From Alkaliphilus hydrothermalis (GTDB lineage: Bacteria; Bacillota; Clostridia; Peptostreptococcales; Natronincolaceae): a stretch of DNA of 64,000 nt. Under the pieces are notes generated by a model, which did not search any database, was not told where the DNA came from, and saw nothing but the letters and a program-made list of their open reading frames with translations. Shown here piece after piece: positions 35,844 to 44,827 of the stretch; the stretch's first letter is position 1, and every line of letters begins with the position of its first letter. Location: contig NZ_JAFBEE010000015.1 in NCBI RefSeq assembly GCF_016908555.1, positions 1 to 64,000 of the forward strand, written 5' to 3'. The translations under genes were made by a program, and so were the position numbers.

Positions 35844-35888
35844 GCCTGTTGAAAATACCTCATCTTCTGCGTCACTGCGACACCCTAG
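35844..35888. repeat. Palindromic repeat element, copy 3 (left part only)
   Basis: GCCTGTTGAAAAT followed by the conserved CTCATCTTCTGCGTCACTGC segment and GACACCC, then divergence. Confidence 0.7.
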
Positions 35889-35900
35889 TATGTAAAAAAG

Positions 35901-35932
35901 AAAGGAGTCCCATCTATGGTAGGACTCCTTTT
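35901..35932 (-). terminator. Terminator of the ABC exporter gene
   Basis: On the minus strand AAAAGGAGTCC / GGACTCCTTT followed by CTTTTTTAC. Confidence 0.75.
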
Positions 35933-35947
35933 GAGTATAGATTATTT

Positions 35948-37666
35948 TTAGACTGCACTTTCAAACTGAGATTGATAGAGTTTTGCATAGATCCCAGCAT
36001 CCTGTAACAGAGAATCATGGCATCCCTCTTCCACAATGCCATCCTCCGTTAATACCATAATTCGATCAGCATGGCGAATCGTAGCCAAACGGTGGGCTAT
36101 GACTAAAGTAGTTCTACTTTCTGAAAGCTTTACAAAGGATTCTTGAATAACCTTTTCTGTCTCATTATCTAAAGCTGAAGTAGCCTCATCTAATATCAGT
36201 ATCGGTGGATTTTTTAAGAAGATTCTAGCAATGGATATTCTTTGTTTTTGACCACCAGAAAGCTTCACTCCCCGCTCCCCGATGTAGGTATCATAGCCCT
36301 TTTCTAGAGACATGATGAACTCATGGGCATTTGCCATCTTAGCAGCTTCAATAATTTCAGCATCAGTGGCTCCGATTCTTCCATAGGAGATATTTTCTCG
36401 AATCGTACCAGAGAAAAGAAAAACATCCTGTTGAACAATGCCAATATTATTTCTTAAGGATTTTTGAGTAAATCTTCGAATATCAGTACCATCAATCTTT
36501 AAACTCCCTTGATCAATCTCATAAAATCTAGGGATTAAGCTACATAGGGTAGTTTTTCCTCCGCCAGAAGGACCAACAAAGGCAACAGTCTCACCAGGCT
36601 TAATAGAAAGGTTAATGTCAGTTAAAACATGACTATGATTGCTATAACTAAAAGTAACATCCTCAAATTGAATTGCTCCCTCCATTCGTTCTGCTTCGAT
36701 TGCATCTGGGGCATCTGTAATATCAGGATGTATATCTAATGTCTCTGTAAAACGTTGGAAACCTGCCATACCTCTTTGAAGATTTTCAATCAGAGCAGTA
36801 ATCCTTCTAATAGGTTGCAGGAACATGGATACATAAAGTAAGAATCCAATTAACTCACCTGTAGAGAATTTACCATAATAAATAAAGACTCCACCACAAA
36901 TCAACACTACAAGGTTGATAAAATTAGATAGAAAGCCTATTCCAGAGAAGAATTGCCCCATTACCTTAAAGGCAGTTTCGCGGGATTTTCTGAAATTAAT
37001 ATTTCCTACCTCGAATTTCTCTTGCTCATACCACTCGTTGGTAAAGGATTTTACCACCCGAACACCTGAAATACTATCCTCCACCTGTGCATTTATGTCA
37101 GCGATCTTAAGTCTCATATCCTTAAAGGCAGACTGCATTTCTTTATTCTTTAGGATAGCAAACAACAGCATAATTGGAATGATGGCAAAGACGATTAAGG
37201 TAAGCTGCCAATTAATCTGCACCATGATGACAAAGGCCCCAAGTAGCGTGACAGTAGCGATAAAAATATCTTCAGGACCATGGTGGGCCAGCTCAGAAAT
37301 TTCATTTAAGTCGTTTACTAGACGGGACATAATATGACCTGTTTTAGTATTATCGAAATAGGTAAAGGAGAGTTTTTGGATATGGCTGAATAAGTCATTT
37401 CGCATATCATATTCCATCCTAACTCCTAAAACATGACCATAATAATCTACAATATAGTTTAGAATAGCCCTAACAATATAAAGGACTAACATGCCTACTC
37501 CAGTCATAATAATTAATCTAAGATTTCTTGCTGGGAGGACTTCGTCAATTACATAAGTCACTACCCAAGGGAAGACCAAATCCAGTAGGGCCATAACAAA
37601 AGCACAGCCGAAATCAAGAAAGAATAATGGTAGATGATTGCCATAGTATTTTATAAAACGCTTCAT
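35948..37666 (-). CDS. ABC exporter, fused membrane and ATPase domains
   Basis: A 572-residue half-transporter of the MsbA/BmrA type. Six membrane helices occupy residues 1-300. The ATPase domain has Walker A GPSGGGKTT (about 370), the Q-loop, signature LSGGQKQR (about 475), Walker B LILDEATSALD and the H-loop AHRLAT. It works as a homodimer, since no second half gene is adjacent. AAGGGAT precedes the ATG. Substrate (lipid, drug or peptide) cannot be told from sequence. Confidence 0.92.
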   Translation of the reverse strand: MKRFIKYYGNHLPLFFLDFGCAFVMALLDLVFPWVVTYVIDEVLPARNLRLIIMTGVGMLVLYIVRAILNYIVDYYGHVLGVRMEYDMRNDLFSHIQKLSFTYFDNTKTGHIMSRLVNDLNEISELAHHGPEDIFIATVTLLGAFVIMVQINWQLTLIVFAIIPIMLLFAILKNKEMQSAFKDMRLKIADINAQVEDSISGVRVVKSFTNEWYEQEKFEVGNINFRKSRETAFKVMGQFFSGIGFLSNFINLVVLICGGVFIYYGKFSTGELIGFLLYVSMFLQPIRRITALIENLQRGMAGFQRFTETLDIHPDITDAPDAIEAERMEGAIQFEDVTFSYSNHSHVLTDINLSIKPGETVAFVGPSGGGKTTLCSLIPRFYEIDQGSLKIDGTDIRRFTQKSLRNNIGIVQQDVFLFSGTIRENISYGRIGATDAEIIEAAKMANAHEFIMSLEKGYDTYIGERGVKLSGGQKQRISIARIFLKNPPILILDEATSALDNETEKVIQESFVKLSESRTTLVIAHRLATIRHADRIMVLTEDGIVEEGCHDSLLQDAGIYAKLYQSQFESAV

Positions 37667-37969
37667 ATCCCTTCGTCTCCTTTAATCTAATATAGTTTAC
37701 TTCAATTTATACTTCGGTACTCTAACTAAAGTATTATAACATATTTAAAATAAATTTTAAATATTTCCATAAAGCTTAAATTTTAATGGAGTACTTAGTT
37801 CGGCGTAAATCTACAGCAAGAACTAAAATATATCAAAAACCTTATAAAAAGTGAATTTTTAATGTAGACAAACATTAATTGTACACTTCAATCATATGTT
37901 TGAATATGATGAAAAAATCTTAATAGATTCAATAAGTATATTCGTGAAGTGGAAAAAGGAGTGGGAGAT
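37667..37969. other. Divergent intergenic region, ABC exporter / asnB
   Basis: About 300 bp, strongly AT-rich. It must hold promoters for both genes, but no unambiguous pair stands out. No T-box sequence (AGGGTGG...CCGCG) was found although asnB is often T-box controlled. Confidence 0.4.
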
Positions 37970-39811
37970 ATGTGTGGTATTGTCGGATGGGTAAACTTAA
38001 AAGAAGATTTGTCGGAAAAAAGAAAAATAATGGAAGAAATGACCAATACTTTGGTAAATAGAGGACCTGATGCTTTTGGACTTTACAATAGTGCTAATGC
38101 CCTCTTTGGCCATAGAAGACTCATTGTTGTCGACCCAGAAGGGGGAGGGCAGCCAATGACAAGAATGATAGAAGACCGAGAATACACCATGGTGTATAAT
38201 GGGGAGTTATATAATACAGAGGAAGTTAGAAAAAAACTTTTAGATCTAGGCTATCAATTTATGTCCTACTCAGATACAGAGGTATTATTAGTTTCTTACA
38301 TTGCTTGGGGACCAGATTGCGTTGATCATCTAAATGGAATCTATGCCTTTGGAATATGGGATGAAGAAGAAAGAAGATTATTTATGGCAAGGGACCGTTT
38401 AGGAGTAAAACCCCTGTTCTACACCAACAAAGGGCATAATTTTATGTTTGCATCAGAATTGAAGGCCCTATTAGCCCATCCAATGGTGGAACCAATCATT
38501 GATGAAACAGGAATTATGGAGCTATTTGGATTAGGTCCAGCTAGACCATTGGGAAGTGGTGTATTTAAAGATGTCAAAGAAATTCCACCAGCCCACCGTC
38601 TTATTTGGGATGAAAATGGATGCAAAATCCAGCAATATTGGCAACTGGAAAGTCGCCCCCATGAAGAAGATTTGCAGACAACAATAGCCCACACAAGGGA
38701 ACTGTTGGTGGATGCAATAGAAAGACAGTTGGTCTCAGATGTACCGGTATGTACCTTCCTATCAGGAGGTTTAGACTCCAGTGCCATTTCTGCCATTGCG
38801 TCAAATGCTTTCAAAAGGGATGGAAAAGGTCAGTTGCATACTTATTCAATTGATTATCGAGATAATGATATCTATTTCAAACCCAGTGAATTTCAACCTA
38901 ACTCCGATAAAATGTGGATAAAGAAAATGACTGAATTTTTAGGCTCTCAGCATCATGACATCATCATTGATACTCCTCAATTGGTGGATGCCCTAGAGGA
39001 TGCAGTCAAGGCTAGAGACCTACCAGGTATGGCGGATGTAGATTCTTCCCTATATCTTTTCTGTAAAGAAGTCAGAGAAAATGCAACCGTTGCCCTATCA
39101 GGAGAATGTGCCGATGAAATTTTTGGAGGTTACCCTTGGTTTAGAAGACCACAAGATATCCATGCCAATACCTTCCCATGGTCAAAGTCAGTGAAGGAGA
39201 GAAAAATGATGTTGGGCAGTTCCTACAATCACCTACCATTGGAGGAATATGTGGCATCTCAATATGAAGATACCTTGAAGCAAGTCCCAGCCCTAAGTGG
39301 TGAGTCAAAGGAAGTTCATCGCATGAGGGAAATATCCTATCTAAATTTAAAATGGTTTATGATTACCCTATTAAATAGAAAAGATAGGATGAGTATGGCC
39401 AATGGGTTAGAAGTAAGGGTTCCCTTTGCAGATCATCGTATTGTAGAATATGCTTGGAATATTCCTATCGAAATGAAGTATACTGGAGATCGAGAAAAGG
39501 GATTGTTACGTCAAGCTTTAGCTGGTATTCTACCACAGGAGGTTATCGATAGAAAGAAGAGTCCTTATCCAAAGACCCACAATCCAGGATATCTAAAGGC
39601 AGTACAAAGAAAAATGAAGATGATTCTACAAGACCCTACATCTCCAATTCTACAAATAGTTGATAAGCATCGTATGTGGGATATTGTCAACTCAGGGGGG
39701 GCATCCTTCGATAAGCCTTGGTTTGGTCAATTAATGACAGGGCCGCAGCTGATTGCTTATTCCATTCAAATGAATCAGTGGATGAAGGCGTATAATGTAA
39801 GATTTAAATAA
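37970..39811 (+). CDS. asnB: Asparagine synthetase, glutamine-hydrolysing
   Basis: A 613-residue class B asparagine synthetase. Start ATG at 37970 with GGAG upstream gives Met-Cys, the Cys becoming the N-terminal nucleophile (MCGIVGWVN). The glutaminase domain (2-200) has LVNRGPDAFG, GHRRLIVVD and YNGELYN. The synthetase domain has the pyrophosphate loop FLSGGLDSSAISA (about 262) and ALSGECADEIFGGYPW. It makes Asn from Asp, ATP and Gln. Monocistronic with a strong terminator. Confidence 0.95.
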   Translation: MCGIVGWVNLKEDLSEKRKIMEEMTNTLVNRGPDAFGLYNSANALFGHRRLIVVDPEGGGQPMTRMIEDREYTMVYNGELYNTEEVRKKLLDLGYQFMSYSDTEVLLVSYIAWGPDCVDHLNGIYAFGIWDEEERRLFMARDRLGVKPLFYTNKGHNFMFASELKALLAHPMVEPIIDETGIMELFGLGPARPLGSGVFKDVKEIPPAHRLIWDENGCKIQQYWQLESRPHEEDLQTTIAHTRELLVDAIERQLVSDVPVCTFLSGGLDSSAISAIASNAFKRDGKGQLHTYSIDYRDNDIYFKPSEFQPNSDKMWIKKMTEFLGSQHHDIIIDTPQLVDALEDAVKARDLPGMADVDSSLYLFCKEVRENATVALSGECADEIFGGYPWFRRPQDIHANTFPWSKSVKERKMMLGSSYNHLPLEEYVASQYEDTLKQVPALSGESKEVHRMREISYLNLKWFMITLLNRKDRMSMANGLEVRVPFADHRIVEYAWNIPIEMKYTGDREKGLLRQALAGILPQEVIDRKKSPYPKTHNPGYLKAVQRKMKMILQDPTSPILQIVDKHRMWDIVNSGGASFDKPWFGQLMTGPQLIAYSIQMNQWMKAYNVRFK

Positions 39812-39830
39812 ATTTTTCGTGTTTTAAAAA

Positions 39831-39868
39831 AAGTACTGTTGTATTTTTTTCTACAGCAGTACTTTTTC
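39831..39868 (+). terminator. Terminator after asnB
   Basis: AAGTACTGTTGTA / TACAGCAGTACTT followed by TTT. The rest of the gap to 40297 shows no gene; it is AT-rich with a -10-like TATAGT near 40236. Confidence 0.8.
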
Positions 39869-40297
39869 ATATACATAGAAAATAATAGACAATATGATTA
39901 CTAATGAAAATAAAACGATGGCTGTGTCCTAAAAATTCACCTAACATTAACAAAAGCAAACAAAACCATTACATTGAGTTAATACTTCTTCCTTATAATA
40001 GAAAAGAATAAAATAGAATATACTGTTTCTTGTTATGGGAACTGAGCTGTTTAGTGATTATAATGAAAAGATTAATGGATTACAAGAAAGAAAAATAAAA
40101 TAGCTATACAATAAAAAATGTGAGTTACCTTTTTTGTTAGAAGGGTATAATAATTTTAGAAAAGCCTCAAGGGTATTGTCAAAGATGTGATGGAGGTTAA
40201 ACAGTCCTTGTAATACCTCAAAAAACTTGGTAAAATATAGTTAATACAGATGGATTGCATTACAAACTAATTAATAAATTAAAGGGGGTATTTAGAA

Positions 40298-40930
40298 ATG
40301 TATATTAGGAATTTAATTGTTGGAGTTGAAAATTTAACTACTTTAAGTCCCACAGTTACAGTCGGAGAGGCACTTAAAACCATCGAGGATAATGGTTTTT
40401 TATCCCTACCAATTATAGATGGAGGGGTTTTTAAGGGTTGCATATCGACCTACGACATCTATAAAATCTACTTTAAAAAGACAAAAGAAGAACAAGAGAA
40501 GATGTTCAACGAGCCAGTAATGAGTTATGCCCAAACCAATATGCCAACAGTAACAAAGAATACTGTAGTGGAAGATGCTTCAACACTGTTAAGACAGCAT
40601 AACTTACCTTTTATTCCCGTTATAGATGAAAATGGAGTACTTAATGGAATTGTAACCCATAAGGCTTTGTTTGATGCTATTGACAGGCTTTTAGGTTACC
40701 GAAAAGGAGTTAGATTTACGCTTCATACACCAGATTTTAAGGGTGGTATTTCAGTGCTAGCGAAAGCGATTAAAAAGGCAGATGGAAACATTATCTCCTT
40801 AGTGGTAAATGACCTAAATAAAATGATACCTACAAAGGAGATTGTTGTTAGAGTAGAAGCTGATGACATAAAGAAGGTCAAAGAGTTTGTTGAGAAAGAA
40901 GGATTTAAAGTCTTTGAAGTAATCCAATAA
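40298..40930 (+). CDS. CBS-pair and ACT domain protein
   Basis: A 210-residue protein with two CBS motifs (about 8-60, TLSPTVTVGEALKTIEDNGF; about 75-135, MPTVTKNTVVEDASTLLRQH, then LPFIPVIDENGVLNGIVT) followed by an ACT-like domain (about 138-210, LHTPDFKGGISVLAKAIKKA). The layout is like AcuB-type regulators: CBS pairs bind adenine nucleotides, ACT domains amino acids. AAAGGGGG precedes the ATG. Partner unknown; no neighbour is cotranscribed. Confidence 0.82.
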   Translation: MYIRNLIVGVENLTTLSPTVTVGEALKTIEDNGFLSLPIIDGGVFKGCISTYDIYKIYFKKTKEEQEKMFNEPVMSYAQTNMPTVTKNTVVEDASTLLRQHNLPFIPVIDENGVLNGIVTHKALFDAIDRLLGYRKGVRFTLHTPDFKGGISVLAKAIKKADGNIISLVVNDLNKMIPTKEIVVRVEADDIKKVKEFVEKEGFKVFEVIQ

Positions 40931-41178
40931 TAAATACAAATAAAAGCATGGTCTGTATTGTCTCAGAAATGAGATTATATCCGAATCCTAAGGGATCTAA
41001 CTACTTCCGAAAGATAAATTTATGGAATCGTTTTAAATAAGTATTTAAAATGTTAGTTAAATTTATTTTAGTAAATACACAAGTTTTAATGATAAAATTT
41101 TTACATATACAATTAAAGCATAGCAATTGTAAACACTACAGTCAAATAAATATAAAATTTAATATGGCTAGATTTAAA

Positions 41179-41208
41179 ATACTGGTGTAGAATACACCAG
41201 TATTTTTT
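41179..41208 (+). terminator. Terminator downstream of the CBS-ACT gene
   Basis: ATACTGGTGTA / TACACCAGTAT with a three-base loop and T run, 250 bp after the stop codon. Between 40931 and 41178 no gene is visible. Confidence 0.8.
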
Positions 41209-41573
41209 GTGGGAATGGAAAATTCTACATTAAATTAATAAAAAAGAGATTTTCTTCGTAAATGAGTTTCAACATAAGTCATCAATCAATCTTCCAAGGA
41301 AGACTTTGTTCTGAAATTAAAAATTAATATTCATATAAAAAGTAGAAGTGATTAATGTGAAAAAATAACAATCCAGGAAAAGAAGTTGAACTTTATATCC
41401 TGTATAATCGTATAGAAGAATCATTGACAAAGTTTCTAAGGGGATCATTAATGACTTAAGAAAGTAAAAAAATATTACGCTACAAAAAACCTGCACTATA
41501 AAAAGTACAGGTTTTTAAATGAGTGCAAAATTAATTAAATTAGATTGTTTCTTTAGTGAATCAAGTTAATCAT
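41209..41573. other. Gap with a second terminator-like hairpin and a frame remnant
   Basis: AAAAACCTG / CAGGTTTTT at 41485-41516 can act in either direction and probably ends the minus-strand DUF11-like gene. A stop-bounded plus-strand stretch at about 41360-41455 encodes NNPGKEVELYILYNRIEESL and has no start; it could be a gene remnant. Confidence 0.4.
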
Positions 41574-41990
41574 CTACAGCACATTAATCTCAACATCCTT
41601 CACAGGTCCCTCTACAATAGTATCCAAAACAGGGTCTAGCCCCAATACATTAACCTCTCCTAACAATTGTTTTCCAGCTTCAGAGAAGGAACCAGTAATC
41701 TCAACTGACAATACAACCTCCTCCTCAGACTTTAAAGAACCGATACTCCAAGTAATACCGTGTCCCACAAACAAGGCATAACCCTTTGATACCGACAATA
41801 CATTAACATTTGAAATATGATTTAAATGGATAACGTTGGACATGACAACATTACTAATTCGACCTTTTCCAATATTATTTACATGAATTTCTAATACCCA
41901 AGTACCCTCTTCGTCAATAAAAACAGATGATGGCCCATTGATAATAAGCTTCTTTAGAGAAAAGCTGGGTAAGCGACATGTTAGTGACAT
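41574..41990 (-). CDS. DUF11-like extracellular/adhesion domain protein
   Basis: A 138-residue protein. AGGAGG ends 6 bases before the ATG at 41990, so a longer in-frame extension to 42032 is unlikely. The body resembles one DUF11 immunoglobulin-like repeat: GTWVLEIHVNNIGKGRISNV, then GHGITWSIGSLKSEEEVVLS, matching the 'i.W.iG.L..ges' signature. No signal peptide or anchor is apparent, unusual for a domain generally found in surface proteins. Spacing (53 bp) and direction suggest cotranscription with the upstream tocopherol-cyclase-like gene. Function unknown. Confidence 0.6.
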   Translation of the reverse strand: MSLTCRLPSFSLKKLIINGPSSVFIDEEGTWVLEIHVNNIGKGRISNVVMSNVIHLNHISNVNVLSVSKGYALFVGHGITWSIGSLKSEEEVVLSVEITGSFSEAGKQLLGEVNVLGLDPVLDTIVEGPVKDVEINVL

Positions 41991-42067
41991 ACAAACCCTC
42001 CTTATAAAATGGTTTACTGTCATTTTATGCATACATACTAGTGAGGGTGCATATATATAAGGTTTTA

Positions 42068-43045
42068 TTAGTTTAATATCCTCATCTGTTCACCACCATA
42101 CTCAATACCACAGGCCCTGCCCCAATCCTCCAACAGAATTTTACCACTGGGCTCTTCCCACAACCGAATAAATACTTTACTCCGAAGGCTTTCCTCCACT
42201 AAAGGAACCATCTTGCCATCCCTTGGGCCATTGCAAAGGATATAGGAATCCGGTTCGCTACTGGTTATAATCCTTAAGCCGTGCTTTTTATTCTTTAATA
42301 TAATTTCAACATCATTCCCTTGTTTATTAATCGTCATTTTAGTCCCCTTCATGGTGGTAAATTCATAGAGGGTAGATTCGTGATAGAGCCCTATTAAGAA
42401 TCCGCGAAAACTAGTGAGCCAGAGGGGGATATGACCAATGGAGCAGCTGAGGGAGGTGGTGGGACTACTGAAATGGTTAGACTGAATCCAAATCCAAGAG
42501 TAGGGGAAAGCATTGCCCCAGTTTTTCTCCCCATAGCCCTTACCCCCATCAAAATTGTAGGTTTTCCCATTAATTATTAAATCTCCTGACAAATCCATAT
42601 CCATAGCCCATACATGGCTATAGCATTGAAGGAAGGGGATAAAATTAAAATATCCCATACTACCGGGGGAATATGGCTTATCTCGCCAATCCACTCGATT
42701 GGAGAACTTCAAACTTCCTTGAACCTTTTGTTGTGGAGAATCAATGGAAAGGGACATTCCCTCTAAAGAAAAATGATTCTTTTCCACTTGGATCCTAAGG
42801 GAGGATTGGGTAGTAGCATGGAAAACCTCAGGACTAAAACGATGATAATTATATTTGACAGTCTTACCTTCTAATACCTGTAGAAAGCTATGGGATTCTT
42901 GAGGATGATTACCCCAAAAAACACCAGGGATAAAGGCAAAGGCTTCAGTTGCATCTTTATTAACGATTTTAAAATACCACCCTTCAAAACGATTCCACGG
43001 GGTCTTACCATGATATAGTTCTGGTCGAAACATCTGTATGATCAA
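42068..43045 (-). CDS. Tocopherol-cyclase-like protein
   Basis: About 325 residues. TTG at 43045 is chosen: AGGAGGG ends 6 bases before it, whereas the ATG at 43033 is too far and the one at 43105 has no site. Landmarks match the tocopherol cyclase family: WNRFEGWYFKIV near the start, GSMGYFNFIPFLQCYSHVW, then GGKGYGEKNWGNAFPYSWIW. Plant and cyanobacterial members cyclise tocopherol precursors; clostridia make no tocopherol, so another lipid-like substrate or a binding role is likely (inference). No signal peptide is visible. Confidence 0.78.
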   Translation of the reverse strand: MIIQMFRPELYHGKTPWNRFEGWYFKIVNKDATEAFAFIPGVFWGNHPQESHSFLQVLEGKTVKYNYHRFSPEVFHATTQSSLRIQVEKNHFSLEGMSLSIDSPQQKVQGSLKFSNRVDWRDKPYSPGSMGYFNFIPFLQCYSHVWAMDMDLSGDLIINGKTYNFDGGKGYGEKNWGNAFPYSWIWIQSNHFSSPTTSLSCSIGHIPLWLTSFRGFLIGLYHESTLYEFTTMKGTKMTINKQGNDVEIILKNKKHGLRIITSSEPDSYILCNGPRDGKMVPLVEESLRSKVFIRLWEEPSGKILLEDWGRACGIEYGGEQMRILN

Positions 43046-43243
43046 AAAAAGCCCTCCTATATTTAGACTATTAGAAGTATTCCCGTAGGAGGTGATGTTA
43101 AACAAGAATGATGGATTTGTGCTAGGGGAATATTGTTATAAAGGAGTCACTTTTGATATAATGCATATATAGAAAGAATACATAGGCAGAAATTGAAAAT
43201 AAAGTAAAAAAACACTGGTGCTTTAATGGAAGGAGAGGAAGTC

Positions 43244-43600
43244 ATGACAACAGAAAATCAATTAACCATAAAAGAGATGCAAAAAATCGTAGATGACTAC
43301 ATAGGGCAATTCAAAGAAGGATATTTTAGCCCACTGGCATTAATGGCTAGACTAACGGAAGAGGCCGGTGAGTTAGCAAGAGAAGTAAACCACTATTACG
43401 GGGAAAAGCCAAAAAAGAAGGATGAACCCCACAATACCATAGATATGGAGTTAGCAGATATTATGTTTATCATAACTTGTTTTGCCAACTCTTTAAATAT
43501 CGACTTGGAGGAAGCCTTCCACCAAATGATGCACAAATTCAATACCCGTGATGCCGATCGCTGGACAAGAAAAGAGCAAAGCATAGCAACTATTGATTAG
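43244..43600 (+). CDS. MazG-like nucleotide pyrophosphohydrolase
   Basis: A 118-residue all-alpha NTP pyrophosphohydrolase. RLTEEAGELAREV (about 35) and MELADIMFIITCFAN (about 68) give the ExxE...ExxD metal site. Start ATG at 43244 after GGAGAGGAAG. Probably hydrolyses noncanonical or excess NTPs/dNTPs. Short MazG-like form similar to YpjD proteins of Firmicutes. Monocistronic. Confidence 0.88.
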   Translation: MTTENQLTIKEMQKIVDDYIGQFKEGYFSPLALMARLTEEAGELAREVNHYYGEKPKKKDEPHNTIDMELADIMFIITCFANSLNIDLEEAFHQMMHKFNTRDADRWTRKEQSIATID

Positions 43601-43609
43601 TCACATCAA

Positions 43610-43655
43610 AAAATCCAGTCGCCTATAAATCGTAGAATAGGAAGACTGGATTTTA
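43610..43655. terminator. Terminator after the MazG-like gene
   Basis: AAAATCCAGTC / GACTGGATTTT inverted repeat; could also serve the convergent uppP gene. Confidence 0.7.
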
Positions 43656-43732
43656 ATTAAGTTGTAAAGTTTGATGGTAAAATAGTATATCTGTTGATTT
43701 TATTAGGTTGTATGCACAATCCTAGTTAAGCT

Positions 43733-44563
43733 TTATTTAACTAATGAAAGAATAACAATGATGCCACCGATCCCCCAGGTATAGAAGGAAAAATAATAAA
43801 GCTTTTCTTTTTTTATGAAGTTAATTAAAGCTCTAATGGCAAATACTCCTGACAAGAAGGCAGATAGAATTCCTGCCACTAAAATACCAGAGGTCAAATC
43901 CCCTAGACCTAACGATAAGGCATCCTTTACCTCAAAAGCCGTCGCTCCGAGGATAGCTGGGATGGAGATCAAGAAGGAGAATTTAGTGGCAAGTTCCTTA
44001 TTAAACCCCCTCAATAAAGATCCAACAATAGTAGATCCGGAACGGGAAATGCCAGGAGTAATGGCCATACCTTGGAAGATACCAACAATCACAGCATCCA
44101 GCCACTTCATATTATGGATATTCCTTTTGCCAGAATGAACCTTTTCCGCAAACCAAAGGAGGGTACCAGTAATCATAAGGGCAACACCAATAATCAATTG
44201 GGAAGTATAGAAGCTTTCAAAGACATCCCCAAAGAAAAATCCCATAAGTCCAGTAGGGATGGTGGCAATCATAATATAAAGCCCCAATTTGCGATATTCA
44301 TTATCGAACTTTAGACCCCTGCCAGTCAGTAACTCCACTGTCATTTTCAAATATTCCAGTACAATATTAAAGATATCCTTACTATAAATGAAGAATACAG
44401 AGATTAAAGTACCGAAATGTAACATTACAGTTAAAAACAAGACCTTATCCTCTGGAACATTTAAGAGGCTTTGGGTAACTGCCAAATGACCAGAGCTACT
44501 AACGGGTAAAAACTCCGTCAGACCTTGTGCAATTCCTAAGATTATTGCTTTAAAGATATTCAT
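43733..44563 (-). CDS. uppP: Undecaprenyl-diphosphatase
   Basis: A 276-residue integral membrane enzyme of the BacA/UppP family. Start ATG at 44563 has a near-perfect AAAGGAGGTGAT site. Active-site motifs are QGLTEFLPVSSSGHLAV (about 14-30) and GMAITPGISRSGSTIVGSLL (about 160-180). About eight membrane segments. It dephosphorylates C55-PP for cell-wall lipid recycling; extra copies confer bacitracin resistance. Confidence 0.95.
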   Translation of the reverse strand: MNIFKAIILGIAQGLTEFLPVSSSGHLAVTQSLLNVPEDKVLFLTVMLHFGTLISVFFIYSKDIFNIVLEYLKMTVELLTGRGLKFDNEYRKLGLYIMIATIPTGLMGFFFGDVFESFYTSQLIIGVALMITGTLLWFAEKVHSGKRNIHNMKWLDAVIVGIFQGMAITPGISRSGSTIVGSLLRGFNKELATKFSFLISIPAILGATAFEVKDALSLGLGDLTSGILVAGILSAFLSGVFAIRALINFIKKEKLYYFSFYTWGIGGIIVILSLVK

Positions 44564-44827
44564 GAGATCACCTCCTTTAAAAGTATATTCACAAATCAGG
44601 ATTATAAAACAAAAAAGAAGCAAATCACGATTTAAAAAATTATCCTACAATATTGGCTTTTCAGAGGAAGGGTTGTAATGTAATATATATGTATGACCCT
44701 GCTACTTTAATTGGTGTCCAATGGTCTATGGCTGTCTAGGACAATGGAAGTAGTTATAAGGCTTTAATTTATTCAACAACTAAATAAAATAATTATTATG
44801 ATATCTTCATAAGAAGGGAGAAAAGCT

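Noticed and set aside
35588..35888. Possible CRISPR array
   Set aside because: Units are about 120 bp, palindromic end to end and abutting, with no short unique spacers and no cas genes.
37667..37969. T-box leader upstream of asnB
   Set aside because: No AGGGTGG-type T-box sequence or paired antiterminator was found.
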